Assembly (NCBI GenBank): GCA_029582165.1
Contig: CM055875.1
Coordinates: forward strand, 10,662,785-10,726,784
DNA: 64,000 bases
Source: Portulaca oleracea
Taxonomy: Eukaryota; Streptophyta; Magnoliopsida; Caryophyllales; Portulacaceae
Direction: 5' to 3'
Shown here: in pieces, positions 21,882 through 33,438 of the stretch
Position numbering within the stretch: position 1 is the first letter of the stretch
How the letters are laid out: each line of letters opens with the position of its first letter
The notes under the pieces: generated by a model
Databases searched by the model: none
What the model was told of the DNA's origin: nothing
What the model saw: the letters and a program-made list of their open reading frames with translations, nothing else
Program-made: the position numbers and the translations under genes

Positions 21882-21886
21882 CATGC
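21882..21886. repeat. Target site duplication CATGC (left)
   Basis: CATGC at 21882-21886 is repeated exactly at 27514-27518, immediately outside the two LTRs of the element 21887-27513. Confidence 0.9.
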
Positions 21887-22554
21887 TGTAGAAGGCAAAA
21901 ATTTTGTCAGTTAATCAAAACTCGCCACGTGGAAATTAAAATAATTCGGATAATTATAGTCTGTCATGTGTCAAAAATTAATTATGGTGGATCATTTAAT
22001 TATAAATTAAATGATAATATATTTTGGCCAATTAAATTATGCCACGTGTCATTAGTGTCACATAAATATTTGTCCTTTTTTAAAAAAAAAAGTTAAAGGG
22101 GCCCAAAGGCTAGCCTATGTTCTCTATAAATAGAGACCATCCTCCTTCATTTCAAGAGGTTCAGAAAAAACATCAAAGGAAGACTCAAAAGCTCTCATAC
22201 TCTCTCTCTCGAAGACAAGAAGCACAACAAAGTTTAAGCTCGTGCCGTCCATTCGTGGGAGATCAAACCACTTCCTTTTGATCGGGATCAAGTCTCTACG
22301 ACCCTCGTTCAAGAACATTCATCCAAGAATATATTCACTAAAGATTATATTCATTCAAGATCACATTCATCCAAAACCATATTCATTCAAGACTCGTTCA
22401 AGTTCATTCAAGGAGATCGAATCGGAGGAGTTACATTTTTGTTTTGTAATAGATACATAGAGATTGTACCCAAAATCATTTGAAATTAATACAATTATAT
22501 TTGTTCACTAATTTCTCGTTTTTATTTATTTAGACCCGGAAATTTGTGTTCACA
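21887..22554 (+). repeat. 5' LTR (668 bp)
   Basis: TGTAGAAGGC...TTCACA, with a TATAAATAG box at 22125-22133 upstream of the R/U5-like region. Paired with 26855-27513. Confidence 0.93.
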
Positions 22555-22559
22555 AATTT

Positions 22560-22578
22560 TGGCACGCCCGGTGGGACC
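22560..22578 (+). promoter_or_regulatory. Primer binding site
   Basis: TGGCACGCCCGGTGGGACC, five bases after the LTR end. It is typical in position; the tRNA species was not identified. Confidence 0.7.
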
Positions 22579-22631
22579 TCTCTACCTCTCATCTCTTTCT
22601 CCAAGAACGAACTATTTATCATTCGAAGAAA

Positions 22632-24229
22632 ATGGATCCTAAGAACAACATCCATCATGCTTTGAAGAAAGTTTCTCAAGCCAAGTCACAAAAATCAATA
22701 GCTAGTGCAACATCCAATGGAGTAATCACAAGAAGGATGGCCAAGATTGCCGCTGTGGAGGCCGAGGAACAAGTTGCTGCGAGTGCTCCATTGCAAATCT
22801 TTAACTCCAACTTGTGGGGGGCAAAACAAACTACTTCCACTCAAGCCGTCGACCCGAAGAAGATGGTTCCTCAATGGATGTATGAAATTTGCTATCAACC
22901 ATTGAGTGAAGAGGATGAAGACTATGAAGTTGGCGTGGAAATGCCAAAATCTCCAAGGGATTCGCTCTTCTCTGATTCTGATACTGACTCCATCGACACC
23001 GTTATTATGCCCGTTATGGTCACAGATGCTATTAACTATGAAGAAGAATTCAAGACTATGAAGGCTACGCTGACCAGACTAGAGAAAGAAAGCGAGGAAA
23101 AGTCTTAGCATATTAAGCGACAAGATGAGCGGATTAAGAAATTGACAAAGAAGTTAAAAAAGTGACCTGCTAGAAAATTTGATGAAGGTTTTGGAGATGA
23201 AGATTCCGATGAAGGATCCAATCATGAAGACTCCGACGAAGAAGAGAAATATGAAGAAGGTTCTGGCTCGGGCTCATTGTCTGTGGAGCAGATCCAAAAA
23301 CTAGTAACCGATGCGATAAAAGCTCAAATCGAGGGAGGCTCTCATAAAACTCAATTGTATATGAAGCCTTACAAAAAGAGGATTGACGCACTTCGCATGC
23401 CTTACGGCTATCAACCGCCGAAATTCACTCACTTCGATGATAAAGGGAATCCTAAGCAGCATATAGTTCATTTCATCGAGACTTGCAATAATGCTGGGAC
23501 TGAGGGAGATCAACTAGTGAAACAGTTCGTTAGAACCCTTAAAGGAATCGCCTTTGATTGGTATACAGACTTAGAGTCGGAGTCCATCGGCAGTTGGGGG
23601 GAAATGGAGCAAGAGTTCCTTAATCGATTTACAGCACTCAACGTACCGTTAGTATGACGGAGTTGACAAACACGAAGCAATGGTACCGAGAGCCAGTCTT
23701 GGACTATATCAATCGTTGGAGGTCACTCAGCCTTGAGTGTAAAGATCGATTGTCCGAAGCTTCCACTGTCGAGATGTGTATACAAGGCATGGAATGGGAT
23801 CTACTTTATGTTTTGCATATGAGTAAGCCAACAACTTTTCAAGACTTGGCAACACGAGCACATGACATGGAGCTCACAATTTTCAAACATGATGCGAGAA
23901 GACCAAGTGTCAAGGAGAAACAAACTTCACGCGAGGGCACGTCAAAAGGAGTCCCTTCATCCATGATTTTTGAAGAGAAAGAATATCCTTTTTCCGATTG
24001 CGATGCACCCGAAATACTTGATAAACTTCTTGAAAAAGGAATGATTAAACTTCCAGAGTCGAAGCGTCCAAATGAAGTTGGAAGAATCAACGACCCTAAA
24101 TACTGCAAGTACCACAGGATCATTAGTCATCCGTTGGAGAAGTGTCGAACTTTCAAGGAGCTTGTCATGAGGCTTAAAAATGAAGGCAAGATTGTGTTCG
24201 ATGAAGATGAAAGCGATGAATCCGATTGA
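22632..24229 (+). pseudogene. Ty3/gypsy gag gene with two stops and one frameshift
   Basis: Starts at the ATG at 22632. An acidic, Ser/Lys-rich N-terminal part runs to a TAG at 23106-23108, and a second in-frame stop, TGA, is at 23163-23165. The Gag core begins near 23350 (KFTHFDDKGNPKQHIVHF; FDWYTDLESESIGSW; EFLNRF). A single-base loss near 23629 shifts the frame, and the rest continues at 23654-24229 (DYINRWRSLSLECKDRLSE; ATRAHDMEL). It ends with a degenerate CCHC-like segment (YCKYHRIISHPLEKC) and an acidic tail. A nucleocapsid/particle protein in origin, not functional here. No pol follows. Confidence 0.88.
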
Positions 24230-24830
24230 ACTTATTGTAAGTTGTCAAGTCAAGTTAAAAAAGACACACAAGTCACCCGAATCAAGACTTCCAAGTCATC
24301 CAAATCAAGACTCACAAGTCAAAAAATCCAGACTTTCAAGTCATCCAAAAAAAAATCACAAAAACAAAATCAAGACTTTCAAGTCATCAAAATTGAAAAA
24401 AAAAACTCTCCAATCGAAGTTCAACACTTTCAAGTCATTCAAATCAAGACTTACAAGTCCAAATTCAAATTTTCAAATCAAAGGCTCCCAAGTCATCAAG
24501 TTAAAGACTCCCAAATCAAAATCCAAGACTTTCAAGTCATCAAAATTGAAGACTCTCAAGTCAAAGTTCAAAATTTTCAAATCAAAGACTCTCAAGTCAT
24601 CAAATTAACGACTTTCATGTCAAAACTAAAGACTTTTAATTTAAAGGTTCTCAAGTCGTCAAAGTTAAATACTCTTAAATCAAAATTCAAGATTTTCAAG
24701 TTTGAGACTCCCGAGTCAACAAAGTCCAAGATTCGTCATCTAAGCAAAATGTTGAATTGCCAATGTCGAGACGTGCGAGGCATCAAAGATCAAGACAGTC
24801 AAGTGTTCAAAGGCGTGATGTAGACTCATG
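24230..24830 (+). repeat. Degenerate short-period repeat after gag
   Basis: Variants of 'caagactttcaagtcatc' recur more than a dozen times with drifting spacing. It gives Lys/Ser-rich translations in several frames, which I read as a by-product of the repeat and not as a protein. Confidence 0.75.
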
Positions 24831-24837
24831 TAGATAA

Positions 24838-25315
24838 GTTGTCTTCCGATTATCAGTGATATAATCCAAGACGGACCGAATTGATGTCCCCAACAGAGGA
24901 GGACAATCAAAGGTCACCGCTTGTCTTCTGATCGCCAATACATGCTCAAGACGGGCCGAATTGATGTCCCCAACAGAGGAGGGCAATCAAAGGTCACCGC
25001 TTGTCTTCTGATCGCCAATACATGCTCAAGACGGGCCGAATTGATGTCCCCAACGGAGGAGGACAATCAAAGGTCACCGTTTGTCTTCTGATCACCAATA
25101 CATGCTCCAGACGGGCCGAATTGATGTCCCCAACAGAGGAGGACAATCAAAGGTCACTGCTTGTCTTCAAATCGCCAATACATGCTCGAGATGGGCCGAA
25201 TTGATGTCCCCAACGGAGGAGGACAATCAAAGGTCATCGCTTGTCTTCTGGTCGCCAATACATGCTCAAGACGGGCCAAATTGATGTCCCCGACTAAAGC
25301 GGACAATCAAAGGCC
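24838..25315 (+). repeat. 80-bp minisatellite, about 6 copies
   Basis: Unit starts recur exactly every 80 bp at 24871, 24951, 25031, 25111, 25191 and 25271; each begins like 'acgggccgaattgatgtccc'. Copies differ by a few substitutions and no length change. The period is not a multiple of three, so it is not a coding repeat. It lies inside the retroelement, between gag and the 3' LTR. Confidence 0.92.
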
Positions 25316-26840
25316 TGCCATCATTCCAATTGGCAAGTTGTGTTCAAGTTTGCAAATTTATCCTTTAGAATTATTCAGAGGCTTCCAAGTATGCAAATTT
25401 TGTACAAGGCTCCTTGACTTTTGACTTTGTAAATTCCTCCTTAAATATTAGGATCAAATTGTTCAAGTGTTGAAGTCGTGGACCTGCATACAAAAAAAAA
25501 AAAAAGAAAGGGACAAGATAACAAAAAAATAAACAAATAAAAGGAAAATAATGGATATTAACAAAAGAAAAAGGTGGTGATGCACCCACATGCTATCATT
25601 GTAAAAGAAAGGAAAAGGGGTGCAGAATACTTTGTGATTGAAAAAGCAAATTGACGTGGCAAAATGTCATTGGTAATAAGAGTTGGATAATTGTCCTTCC
25701 AAGTAATTTTGCTCAGAATCATTTGAAACCTCGGAGCCATGTTCGACTGGACGCCAATAATCTGTGCCAAGTTTTCTGAAGGTAATGCATCTGTATCCAT
25801 TGGAGATGATGGTGAAGTGGATCATCTCCCTAGTGTTGTTGCAGGGGAAATCTCAAAGTCAAAAGGCGGCTCGCCTGCTCAATCTCCTCAGGGAATTGCT
25901 ACTGCTGTAGATGAAACGATGAGGTCAAGTCCTTATGGCGATGGTTCTGTTTCTCGTCCAGACAACAATCAATTAAATGATGTTGCTGATGTTGAGACTC
26001 AGAAGCAGAATGTTGGTGTTGGCGCTCTACCGGTTGATAAAGTGGATCAGAGTACCGTTTAGTTACTGCTGGCAAGGATTCACCGCATGATGTGGATATA
26101 GCACTGAGACCTGATTTAAAATCCAATGAAGCTGCTGGGACTGCTCCTGTGGCAGCTTCTCCCGATTGTACGGCATGTGTTGATGGTGTTGGACAAGATA
26201 ATGAACCCAAAGCGGCAGTTAAAGAGGATGCGACTGTGGCGTTGATTGTCCTCCATTGATGAGGGGTCACAACATCGGCCTTGAAGTAGAGGCAGGAAAG
26301 AGAGTCGTAGAAAGATATTAGTACTGACAACTGGTTCCATAAAAAGCTAGAAATCATCCGTTTTTGGTAACTGGAACAAAGGAAGAACAATAGTATATTC
26401 CTATGATTATGGAAAATCTTGATTATTTCCATCCATTCATTGGGTCCTTGGAAAGTAAGCACCAAGTAGGATACTTTACTTTAATTGTCAAAATGGTGAT
26501 GATAATCAGCGGGAGCAGTGAATGGTTGGTATGGAAATAACCAACTGTACAGATTGGTGGCCTTGCCAAGTAATAAACGCAAGTTTTCCACAAAAATGGC
26601 TATATCATTATTGAGGAAATATTACTTCCAAATTTCCATCTTTGAGCATCGAATATCAATGATTACAATTTAATATATAGATGATTTCTTTTATAATGAA
26701 ATCTTTCAATATATTATTTTGATTCAATCTTGTCCATCCAAATTTTATGGGAGCACCCTATCAAGTCAAAATTGACAAGGGTAACACATAAAGTCAAACC
26801 GAGCAAGTGTCACGTTCATTTTTCGTAAGCGCGGCCAACT
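25316..26840 (+). other. Unassigned internal sequence in place of pol
   Basis: About 1.5 kb with no retroviral domain. Its best feature is an open stretch from about 25739 to 26260, listed separately. The rest is AT-rich with a short poly-A at 25490-25505. Confidence 0.55.
25739..26260 (+). pseudogene. Possible captured host gene fragment, unknown family
   Basis: An open frame from the ATG at 25739 to a stop at 26060-26062 encodes 107 aa (including VSIGDDGEVDHLPSVVAG and ADVETQKQNVGVGALPVDK). After a frame change near 26055 a compositionally similar acidic, Ala/Asp-rich stretch continues to about 26260. The balanced, non-repetitive composition differs from the flanking retroelement sequence and resembles a host coding exon. 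I do not recognise the protein. It could also be decayed retroelement sequence. Confidence 0.35.
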
Positions 26841-26854
26841 CTCGAGGGGGCATT
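26841..26854 (+). promoter_or_regulatory. Polypurine tract
   Basis: 'ctcgagggggcatt' directly precedes the 3' LTR start TGTAGAAGGC. Confidence 0.75.
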
Positions 26855-27513
26855 TGTAGAAGGCAAAAATTTTGTCAGTTAATCAAGACTCGCCACGTGG
26901 AAATTAAAATAATTCGGACAATTATATTCTGTCATGTGTCAAAAATTAATTATGGTGGATCATTTAATTATAAATTAAATGATAATATATTTTGGCCAAT
27001 TAAATTATGCCACGTGTCATGAGTGACACATAATATTTGTCCTTTTTTTTAAAAAAGGAGTTAAAGGCTAGCGCAAAATTGCTCTATAAATAGAGACCAT
27101 CCTCCTTCATTTCAAGAGGTTCAGAAAAACATCAAAGGAAGACTCAAAAGCTCTCATACTCTCTCTCTCGAAGACAAGAAGCACAACAAAGTTTAAGCTC
27201 GTGCCGTCCATTCGTGGGAGATCAAACCACTTCCTTTTGATCGGGATCAAGTCTCTACGACCCTCGTTCAAGAACATTCATCCAAAAATATATTCACTAA
27301 AGATTATATTCATTCAAGATCACATTCATCCAAAACCATATTCATTCAAGACTCGTTCAAGTTCATTCAAGGAGATCGAATCCGAGGAGTTACATTTTTG
27401 TTTTGTAATAGATACATAGAGATTGTACCCAAAATCATTTGAAATTAATACAATTATATTTGTTCACTAATTTCTCATGTTTATTTATTTAGACCCAGAA
27501 ATTTGTGTTTACA
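26855..27513 (+). repeat. 3' LTR (659 bp)
   Basis: Same sequence as 21887-22554 with small indels and substitutions; TATAAATAG at 27085-27093; ends TTTACA, then the duplication CATGC. Confidence 0.93.
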
Positions 27514-27973
27514 CATGCATTTCTCTTAAACTCTTCTCAACTTCTTTGTATGATATATACATTGTTTTTTTAGTTACATGATGAGGTGACATCAAATTAA
27601 TTTATATTGTTTGTCATAATAAAAAACGCAAAGCAATAGTTAATCAGTAAAAAAACTATATATTTACAATAGCACAAAATGTGAAAGTAGTTATAATTAA
27701 ATTCTTATAATACTATCAATGAAAATTTTCATTAATTTCTAAACATTGTGTGTGAAAACTTTAGATTGATAACTATTGTAAATTAACTTTTTGCATTTTT
27801 TGATGAAAAAATAATCCCTATTGTCAGTTTTTATATTAATTTAGAGATATAATGTCACACTTGCAATCTACACTTGTTAGAATTAAAATTATTAGATATA
27901 AAATAAAAAATTTACATGCATGAAAATATAATAAAAAGTAACTTGCAACACACGTAAAGTATAATTAGACTAA
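27514..27973. other. AT-rich flank
   Basis: Begins with the right CATGC duplication (27514-27518). No coding or structural signal is seen. TAA at 27971-27973 is the left target duplication of the MITE. Confidence 0.5.
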
Positions 27974-28222
27974 GGCCCTGTTCTTTTATGCGGTATTTTG
28001 CGGAATGGGGTGGTGAGGTGTGGTGGATTAATTGTGGTGGAGTGTGATGGAATTGTGGTAGGTTATTGGTATGTAGGGTAGGTGATGAGAGAGAATGTAA
28101 AAAGTAGAAGAGAAAAGTGATGAGAGAGAAAAGTAATGATTTGCGGTAAAATGTGGTGGGTTGTGGCAAATTGCGATAGGCTGTGGCACCGCAGTTTGCC
28201 AACCGCAGAAAAGAACAGGGCC
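27974..28222. mobile_element. PIF/Harbinger (Tourist-like) MITE, 249 bp
   Basis: Terminal inverted repeats GGCCCTGTTCTTTT and AAAAGAACAGGGCC flank a G/T-rich body. TAA occurs on both sides (27971-27973 and 28223-28225), the usual 3-bp duplication. It has no coding capacity. Confidence 0.82.
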
Positions 28223-28225
28223 TAA

Positions 28226-29396
28226 CTTGAATCAAACTATGTCAAGATGATCTTACTACTTTTGAATGATTGATGTTTTTTTTAGTAATCTATTATGTTC
28301 TTTAACTGCAACCAAAAAAAATAATTTATTAAGAATTAGAACGTGTAATAATCAGATTTATGTGTACAAATTTCAGACGAAAGATAATTAAAAATTTATT
28401 ATAAAAAAGGCATCTAGCATACATCATATATAATTTTTTTTACAATCCTCAATGAATTGTAAATAATATTTTTTATATAAAATTAATTATATCATTATAA
28501 AATAAGAAATATAAAGCACAAAGTTTAACATAAATCCATGACATTTGCATGTAAGATATGAAAAATTTTATGTATATATATTTGTGCGCACACGCATTCA
28601 TTTGAACCATGTAATTTAACTATGGATCCAAAACATGAAGGTATAATGAATTAATGATACAAAGAGTTAGAAATCAAGCCATACCACTCTCTATTATTCA
28701 ATATCATGATAACTTCTCCTCTTCATAACATATTGCTAAAGGCATCCTTCGAATATTAGATATAACCTACACAGAAAAATAAAAGTAGTAAATACAATAA
28801 TGTACATGGGAAACGTGTACTATGTATTACCACATTTGTATCCTTCAATATAATATCAATGGAAAGTTGGGTCCATGCTCTAGAGGAACCCCTACATTAT
28901 ATAGTTGTTTCTCTTCTTATTAAAGCCATTACCATCCCTAGAATCAAATTGATTAATAAAATTCATTTAAAACTGTAATAATAAAGAATTAATAGTAAAA
29001 TGAACGTTAAAAAATGTATCAATGAGAATCAATCAAAAATGTTTATTGAATAATTAATTAATTTTACCAAAATACCACTTCACTAATATTACATTTGGCA
29101 AAAAACGTCAAATGTAACTTGAATTTTAATAATTTCTTAGTATGAAGAATTAAAGGATATATATGAAAAAATCATCATCCTTATATATCTTATAATGATT
29201 AATATATTTAATAGCATTTAAAAGGTACGTTTCATAAACAATAGCATTTAAAAGTGTACGTTTCACAAAGAACAACATTTAAAAGGTATGCATAAGCAAT
29301 TTCTAAAAAAAGTGAAAATGAGTAATTTTAATCTTCCAAAAATGTCCTCACTAAATTTTACATATTCCAACCCTCACCCTTTGTACCCAGAAATAT
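28226..29396. other. AT-rich non-coding stretch
   Basis: About 1.2 kb of AT-rich sequence without credible ORFs or repeats. It may be part of a decayed Helitron or simple intergenic DNA. Confidence 0.45.
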
Positions 29397-29417
29397 CTAT
29401 ATATATATATATATCTA

Positions 29418-29454
<37 letters not shown>

Positions 29455-29658
29455 GATCACATGAGCATGGGTCTTATATGAGCATGTGAGCATCAAAGCA
29501 TTTCCGGCGGACATCAAGTATTGTTTTTATGGACATCAAATATCCAACTTGATGTCCACCATTCATATTTGATGTCCATGAAAATAATACTTGATGTCCG
29601 CCTGAAATGCTTAGGTGCTCACATGCTCATATAAGGTCCATGCTCATGTGATCCATTC

Positions 29659-29723
<65 letters not shown>

Positions 29724-29730
29724 TATATAT
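29397..29730. repeat. Foldback (inverted-repeat) element between TA microsatellites
   Basis: Two TA microsatellites (about 29397-29450 and 29661-29720) bracket a near-perfect inverted repeat. The left arm (about 29451-29542: 'gatcacatgagcatgg', 'gagcatgtgagca', 'ggcggacatcaagtatt') pairs with the right arm (about 29570-29660: 'aatacttgatgtccgcc', 'tgctcacatgctcatat', 'ccatgctcatgtgatc'). The loop is under 30 bp. It has no ORF; apparent ORFs across the TA run are repeat artefacts. Confidence 0.85.
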
Positions 29731-29740
29731 AGGGAATAGA

Positions 29741-30337
29741 TATATTGAGAAGATGACTTTGGTGAGAAGAGAAGCATAAAAGATCTCAGCCCTTGGTTCA
29801 AAGATTAATGGTGTGTTTAAATTAGCTGTTTTACCTTTATTTGAAATGAGAAAGATTAATAATTAGAGTTTTTTTTTTTATGTGAGGTTCTCACGTGAGA
29901 ATGGGAAGGCAAAGAGTCAGCAGAAGCTCGTCATTTTTGCACGCCTGCTCCAGCCTCCATGCATGCATATGAAGAGGTTGTCCATATTCCCAGATCAAAT
30001 GATCAATTATTTTCTCTCATTTCAGCTGATGCAGTACTCTCTTTTTCTTCTACAAACTCCAACTGAAACCCTAATTGTTGTTGTTGTTGTGTAATTCGAC
30101 GGTAAAGCGGTTCAATTTCCGGCCATCATCACCATTATGCCCAGAACTCACGATTCTGCCTAGGAGGAGGATTTTATGCATTCGGGCGACCAACAAATGG
30201 ATGGTGTTGGTGAAAGAACGAGGTAGTCTGGTGAGTGTCTAGGTGGGTTTATACTTTGCTGAAAATCTGATTTGTATTTTTATTCGTTGTCCAACTTATG
30301 TTATGTGAGTTGAATATGTTGTGCATCTCCATGTCTA
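29741..30337. other. Non-coding stretch, perhaps a gene 5' fragment
   Basis: 29741-29910 has the style of terminal sequence of another small element. From about 30050 the text ('aaaccctaattgttg', a short ATG frame at 30138, a possible splice donor near 30231) resembles a plant 5' UTR and first exon. No domain is seen, and it ends abruptly where Athila-like pol begins. Confidence 0.3.
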
Positions 30338-31816
30338 GCCTCGTCTCATTCATTGGGTCCTCTTACTCCAAGAGTTAGACCTCGAGATCCGAGACAAACG
30401 CGGATTGCAAAATGTGGTGGCCGACCACCTTTCGAGATTGCAACTTGAGGCTCAAAGTGATGACGACATTCCCATTGACGATTCCTTTCCACATGAGCAG
30501 CTTTATGTTCTTGCTCATCAAGTCGTCCCTTGGTACGCGGATATAGTGAACTTCATTGTTAGTGGTGTACTTCCCCCGGAAATGTCATGGCAACAAAAGA
30601 AGAGGTTCCTTTCCGAGTTGAGAAGATATGTTTGGGAGGAGCCTTTACTTTAAAAGCATTGTGGGGATGGTATGTATAGAAGATGTTTGCCGGAAGATGA
30701 AGTTCAAAGTGTGCTCTACTATTGTCATGCCGCTACTTGTGGTGGTCACTTTAGCACCGACAAGACCATTGCAAAGGTGCTCCAAGCCGGGTTTTATTGG
30801 CCTACACACTCCAAGGATGTGAGAAATTTTGTACTTTCATGTGACAAGTGCCAAAGATCCGGAAGCATTTCCAAGAGGAATGAGATGCCACAACACTACA
30901 TTTTAGAGGTGGAACTTTCGATGTGTCGGGGATAGACTTCATGGGTCCTTTCCCTCCTTCTCACAATAACCTCTACATTTTGGTGGCGGTCGATTACGTT
31001 TCAAAGTGGGTTGAAGCAATTGCAACACCCACTAATGATTCCAAGGTGGTGGTAAAGTTCCTCAAGAAGATTTTTGCAAGATTTGGAACTCCACGGGCCT
31101 TATTGAGTGACAATGGCACTCATTTTTGCAATCGGCCTCTTGATGCTCTTTTGGCCAAGTATGGGGTGACACATCGAGTTGCTACACCATATCATCCCCA
31201 AACTAGTGGCCAAGTGGAGCTTTCTAATCGGGAAATTAAGAGCATATTGGAGAAGACGGTCAACCGTTCGAGGAAAGATTGGTCTCTTAAGCTAGATGAT
31301 GCATTGTGGGCCTATTGGATCGCATTCAAGACTCCATTGGGAACCACTCCATACCGGTTAGTATATGGAAAAGCTTGTCATTTGCCGGTTGAGATGGAAC
31401 ACAAGGCCTTTTGGGCTGTTCGAACTCTTAACTTCGACCTTGCAAAGGTTGGAGAAAAGAGGATGTTGCAACTTCAAGAGCTTGATGAATTGAGGTTGGA
31501 GGCCTATGATAGTGCCATATTATACAAGGAAAGGACTAAGAGATGGCATGACAAGCACATCTTCAAGAAGAGATTTGAAGAAGGAGACCAAGTATTGTTG
31601 TTCAATTCAAGGTTGAAATTCTTTCCGGGCAAGCTTAAGTCCCGATGGTCGGGTCCTTTTCGAGTTTTGAAGGTTTTCCCCCATGGTGCGATTGAGATTT
31701 GTGGGGATAATTCCGAGCCATTCACGGTCAATTGGCATAGACTTAAGCCCTATTTGGTTGGTCAACCTCTTGAAGATCGCCAAAGCTTCAACCTCACCGA
31801 TCCCGGTACGGTTTGA
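30338..31816 (+). pseudogene. Athila-like pol end: RNase H tail and integrase
   Basis: 30338-30653 encodes the RNase H tail and spacer with the Athila signature VVADHLSRL, ending at an in-frame TAA (30651-30653). 30672-30935 carries the integrase zinc finger (H-A-A-T-C-G-G-H ... CDKC) and reads into a frameshift near 30915. 30923-31816 carries the catalytic core: GIDFMGPFP with the first Asp, SDNGTHF with the second, and [10 protein letters not shown] with the Glu, so the triad is intact. The C-terminal domain ends ...[10 protein letters not shown]. It would insert element cDNA into chromatin if intact, but here it is interrupted and detached from RT. Confidence 0.88.
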
Positions 31817-33438
31817 GAGGTACTTGGTCAAGCTTAGGACGTTAAACAAGCGCTTCTTGGGAGGCAACCCAAGTTTTTAATGCTTTATTTTTATTTTTAT
31901 TTTTTTCTTTTATCTCACATTTTTATTTTTATTTGTAGGTTTTTTAGATTTTTCGTAATGTTATTTTTCAACTTTTTAGGATTTTTAGAGGTTTCTTTTC
32001 TTTTGTTTTTGTATTGAGGAAATTTTTGAAACAAAAAAAAAACAAGAAAAAAAAGAAAAAAAAAGCATAAAAAAAATGAGAGAAAAAAAAAAGAGAGTTG
32101 AAAAATAAATGAGTGAAAATATTTTTGAGTAAGAAAGGGTGGAATGTAAAAGAATGAGTGAAAAGAAGAAAAAATATAATTGAGAGTTGAGGGAGTTGGT
32201 GGGGGTTCGAACTCGTGCCATTTTAGGGCGACAGGATGCGACACGGGTGGTGTCTGTGGTTGCACGGTCCGTGCGCCCCTCCAAAAAGTCCACACTTGAT
32301 CAGGTAAAGGAGACACGGTCCGTGCCCATGAAGCACGGTCCGTGCCTCACTCGAAACCCTAAAAAAAAAATTTTCTTTCGTGGCTCGGTCCGTGCCATTT
32401 TCCAGTTCTTCCCTCTGCTTCCTACTCTTCTTCGCCCCTCCCTTTTTCCAGTTCTTCGCCTTTCGTTCACAGCCCCAGCGCACCATTCTCCTCCCTACTC
32501 TTCTGCTCGATATTCTTCTCGTGCGCCACACTTCACATCTGCGCCCCACTTCTCTTCCATTCTCGCCCATCGACAGCCCCGCTCCCTCTGCTTCTTCTCC
32601 TCTGCTCGCCCAGCGCACGCTTCTTCTCCCTCGCCTAACCTCGCACCCGCCACACACCCACTGCTCGAAACTTCACCCCCACCACACTACATTCTACTCT
32701 TCAACCCTAAACCCTAACCATTCCAAGCTTCTTCTTCTCTTCTCCATTCTCTTGTAAAAGGTTTGATTCTTGTTAATTTTTAGTTTTCTTGTTTAATTTG
32801 CTAAATTTTGAGATACATTGTCATGGTGTTTGAATTTAGGGTTTATTTGTGCTTAATTGGTTTGATTTGGTGGACGCCCTATTCGATTCTTGAGGTTAAT
32901 TCGAACCCTATTGCTAATATTGTTTCAATTGTTCAACTTTGATTTCTCTTGTCTTGGTTGAATTGTTTGAAGAGCCAATTGGTATGCTTTGGGTTTGGTT
33001 TGGTTGTGTGTTTGGAGTGGTTTGTCTCAAGAGTTAGTATGTATACTTGGTTAATTGTAGATACTTTGAGTCTTGGTGGTAATAATTTAGTCCTTGTGAA
33101 TAACTAACTTTGTTCTTGTTTTAGTTATAGTTTCATTTAGTTGTAGTTAAGAGTTGTGGTGTTTTGTATATACTTTGTCATCCACCATTGTAGTGTTCCT
33201 AGTAGTGTAGCTCTTGATTTTGGTTTGTTTAGTTTAGTGGGTTGTAAATATTGTTTTAGCTTACCTATTTCCTAGATTTTTGTCTTAGGTGTCTCGGTTC
33301 GTGTTACTTTGTTTTGTTTTTGAGTATTCGATGGCATGTACAAACTAACTTCACCATCGATTTAGAGTCTTTTGCACTTTTGTATATAACTAACGTTGTT
33401 GTAAAATTTGTTTTTGTAAAATTTGTTTTTGTAAAAAG
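31817..33438 (+). other. Athila-like spacer between pol and env-like ORF
   Basis: Contains the 'cttgggaggcaaccca' sequence usual just after Athila pol, an A/T-rich low-complexity stretch (31880-32170), four CACGG/CCGTG palindromes (32241-32394) and a CT-rich leader. The two overlapping open frames at 32187-32757 are compositionally odd and unsupported. It likely serves as untranslated leader for a downstream env-like message. Confidence 0.6.

Larger units (their letters stand above)
21887..27513 (+). mobile_element. Complete non-autonomous LTR retrotransposon with gag only
   Basis: 5627 bp with two LTRs, PBS, polypurine tract and perfect CATGC duplications, so it is a bona fide single insertion. 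The internal region holds a broken gag gene, a Lys-rich degenerate repeat, an 80-bp minisatellite and about 1.5 kb of unrelated sequence. No protease, RT, RNase H or integrase can be found. It fits the large-retrotransposon-derivative/gag-only class. The gag type is the Ty3/gypsy Gag common to Tat/Athila-related elements. Confidence 0.9.

Noticed and set aside
24180..24823. Lys/Ser-rich frames of 140-190 aa
   Set aside because: Both frames are products of the degenerate short repeat and show no domain.
24838..25315. Regular repeats resembling a CRISPR array
   Set aside because: Units are contiguous and similar throughout, with no unique spacers, and the sequence is a plant retroelement.
25001..25424. 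Staggered frames with the same protein motif
   Set aside because: They arise from the 80-bp minisatellite, whose period is not a multiple of three.
29619..29801. Open frame of alternating Ile/Tyr codons
   Set aside because: It is a translation of the TA microsatellite, not a protein.
31915..32757. Phe-rich and Pro/Ser-rich frames between pol and env-like ORF
   Set aside because: Low-complexity A/T and CT-rich spacer; no domain and overlapping frames on both strands.
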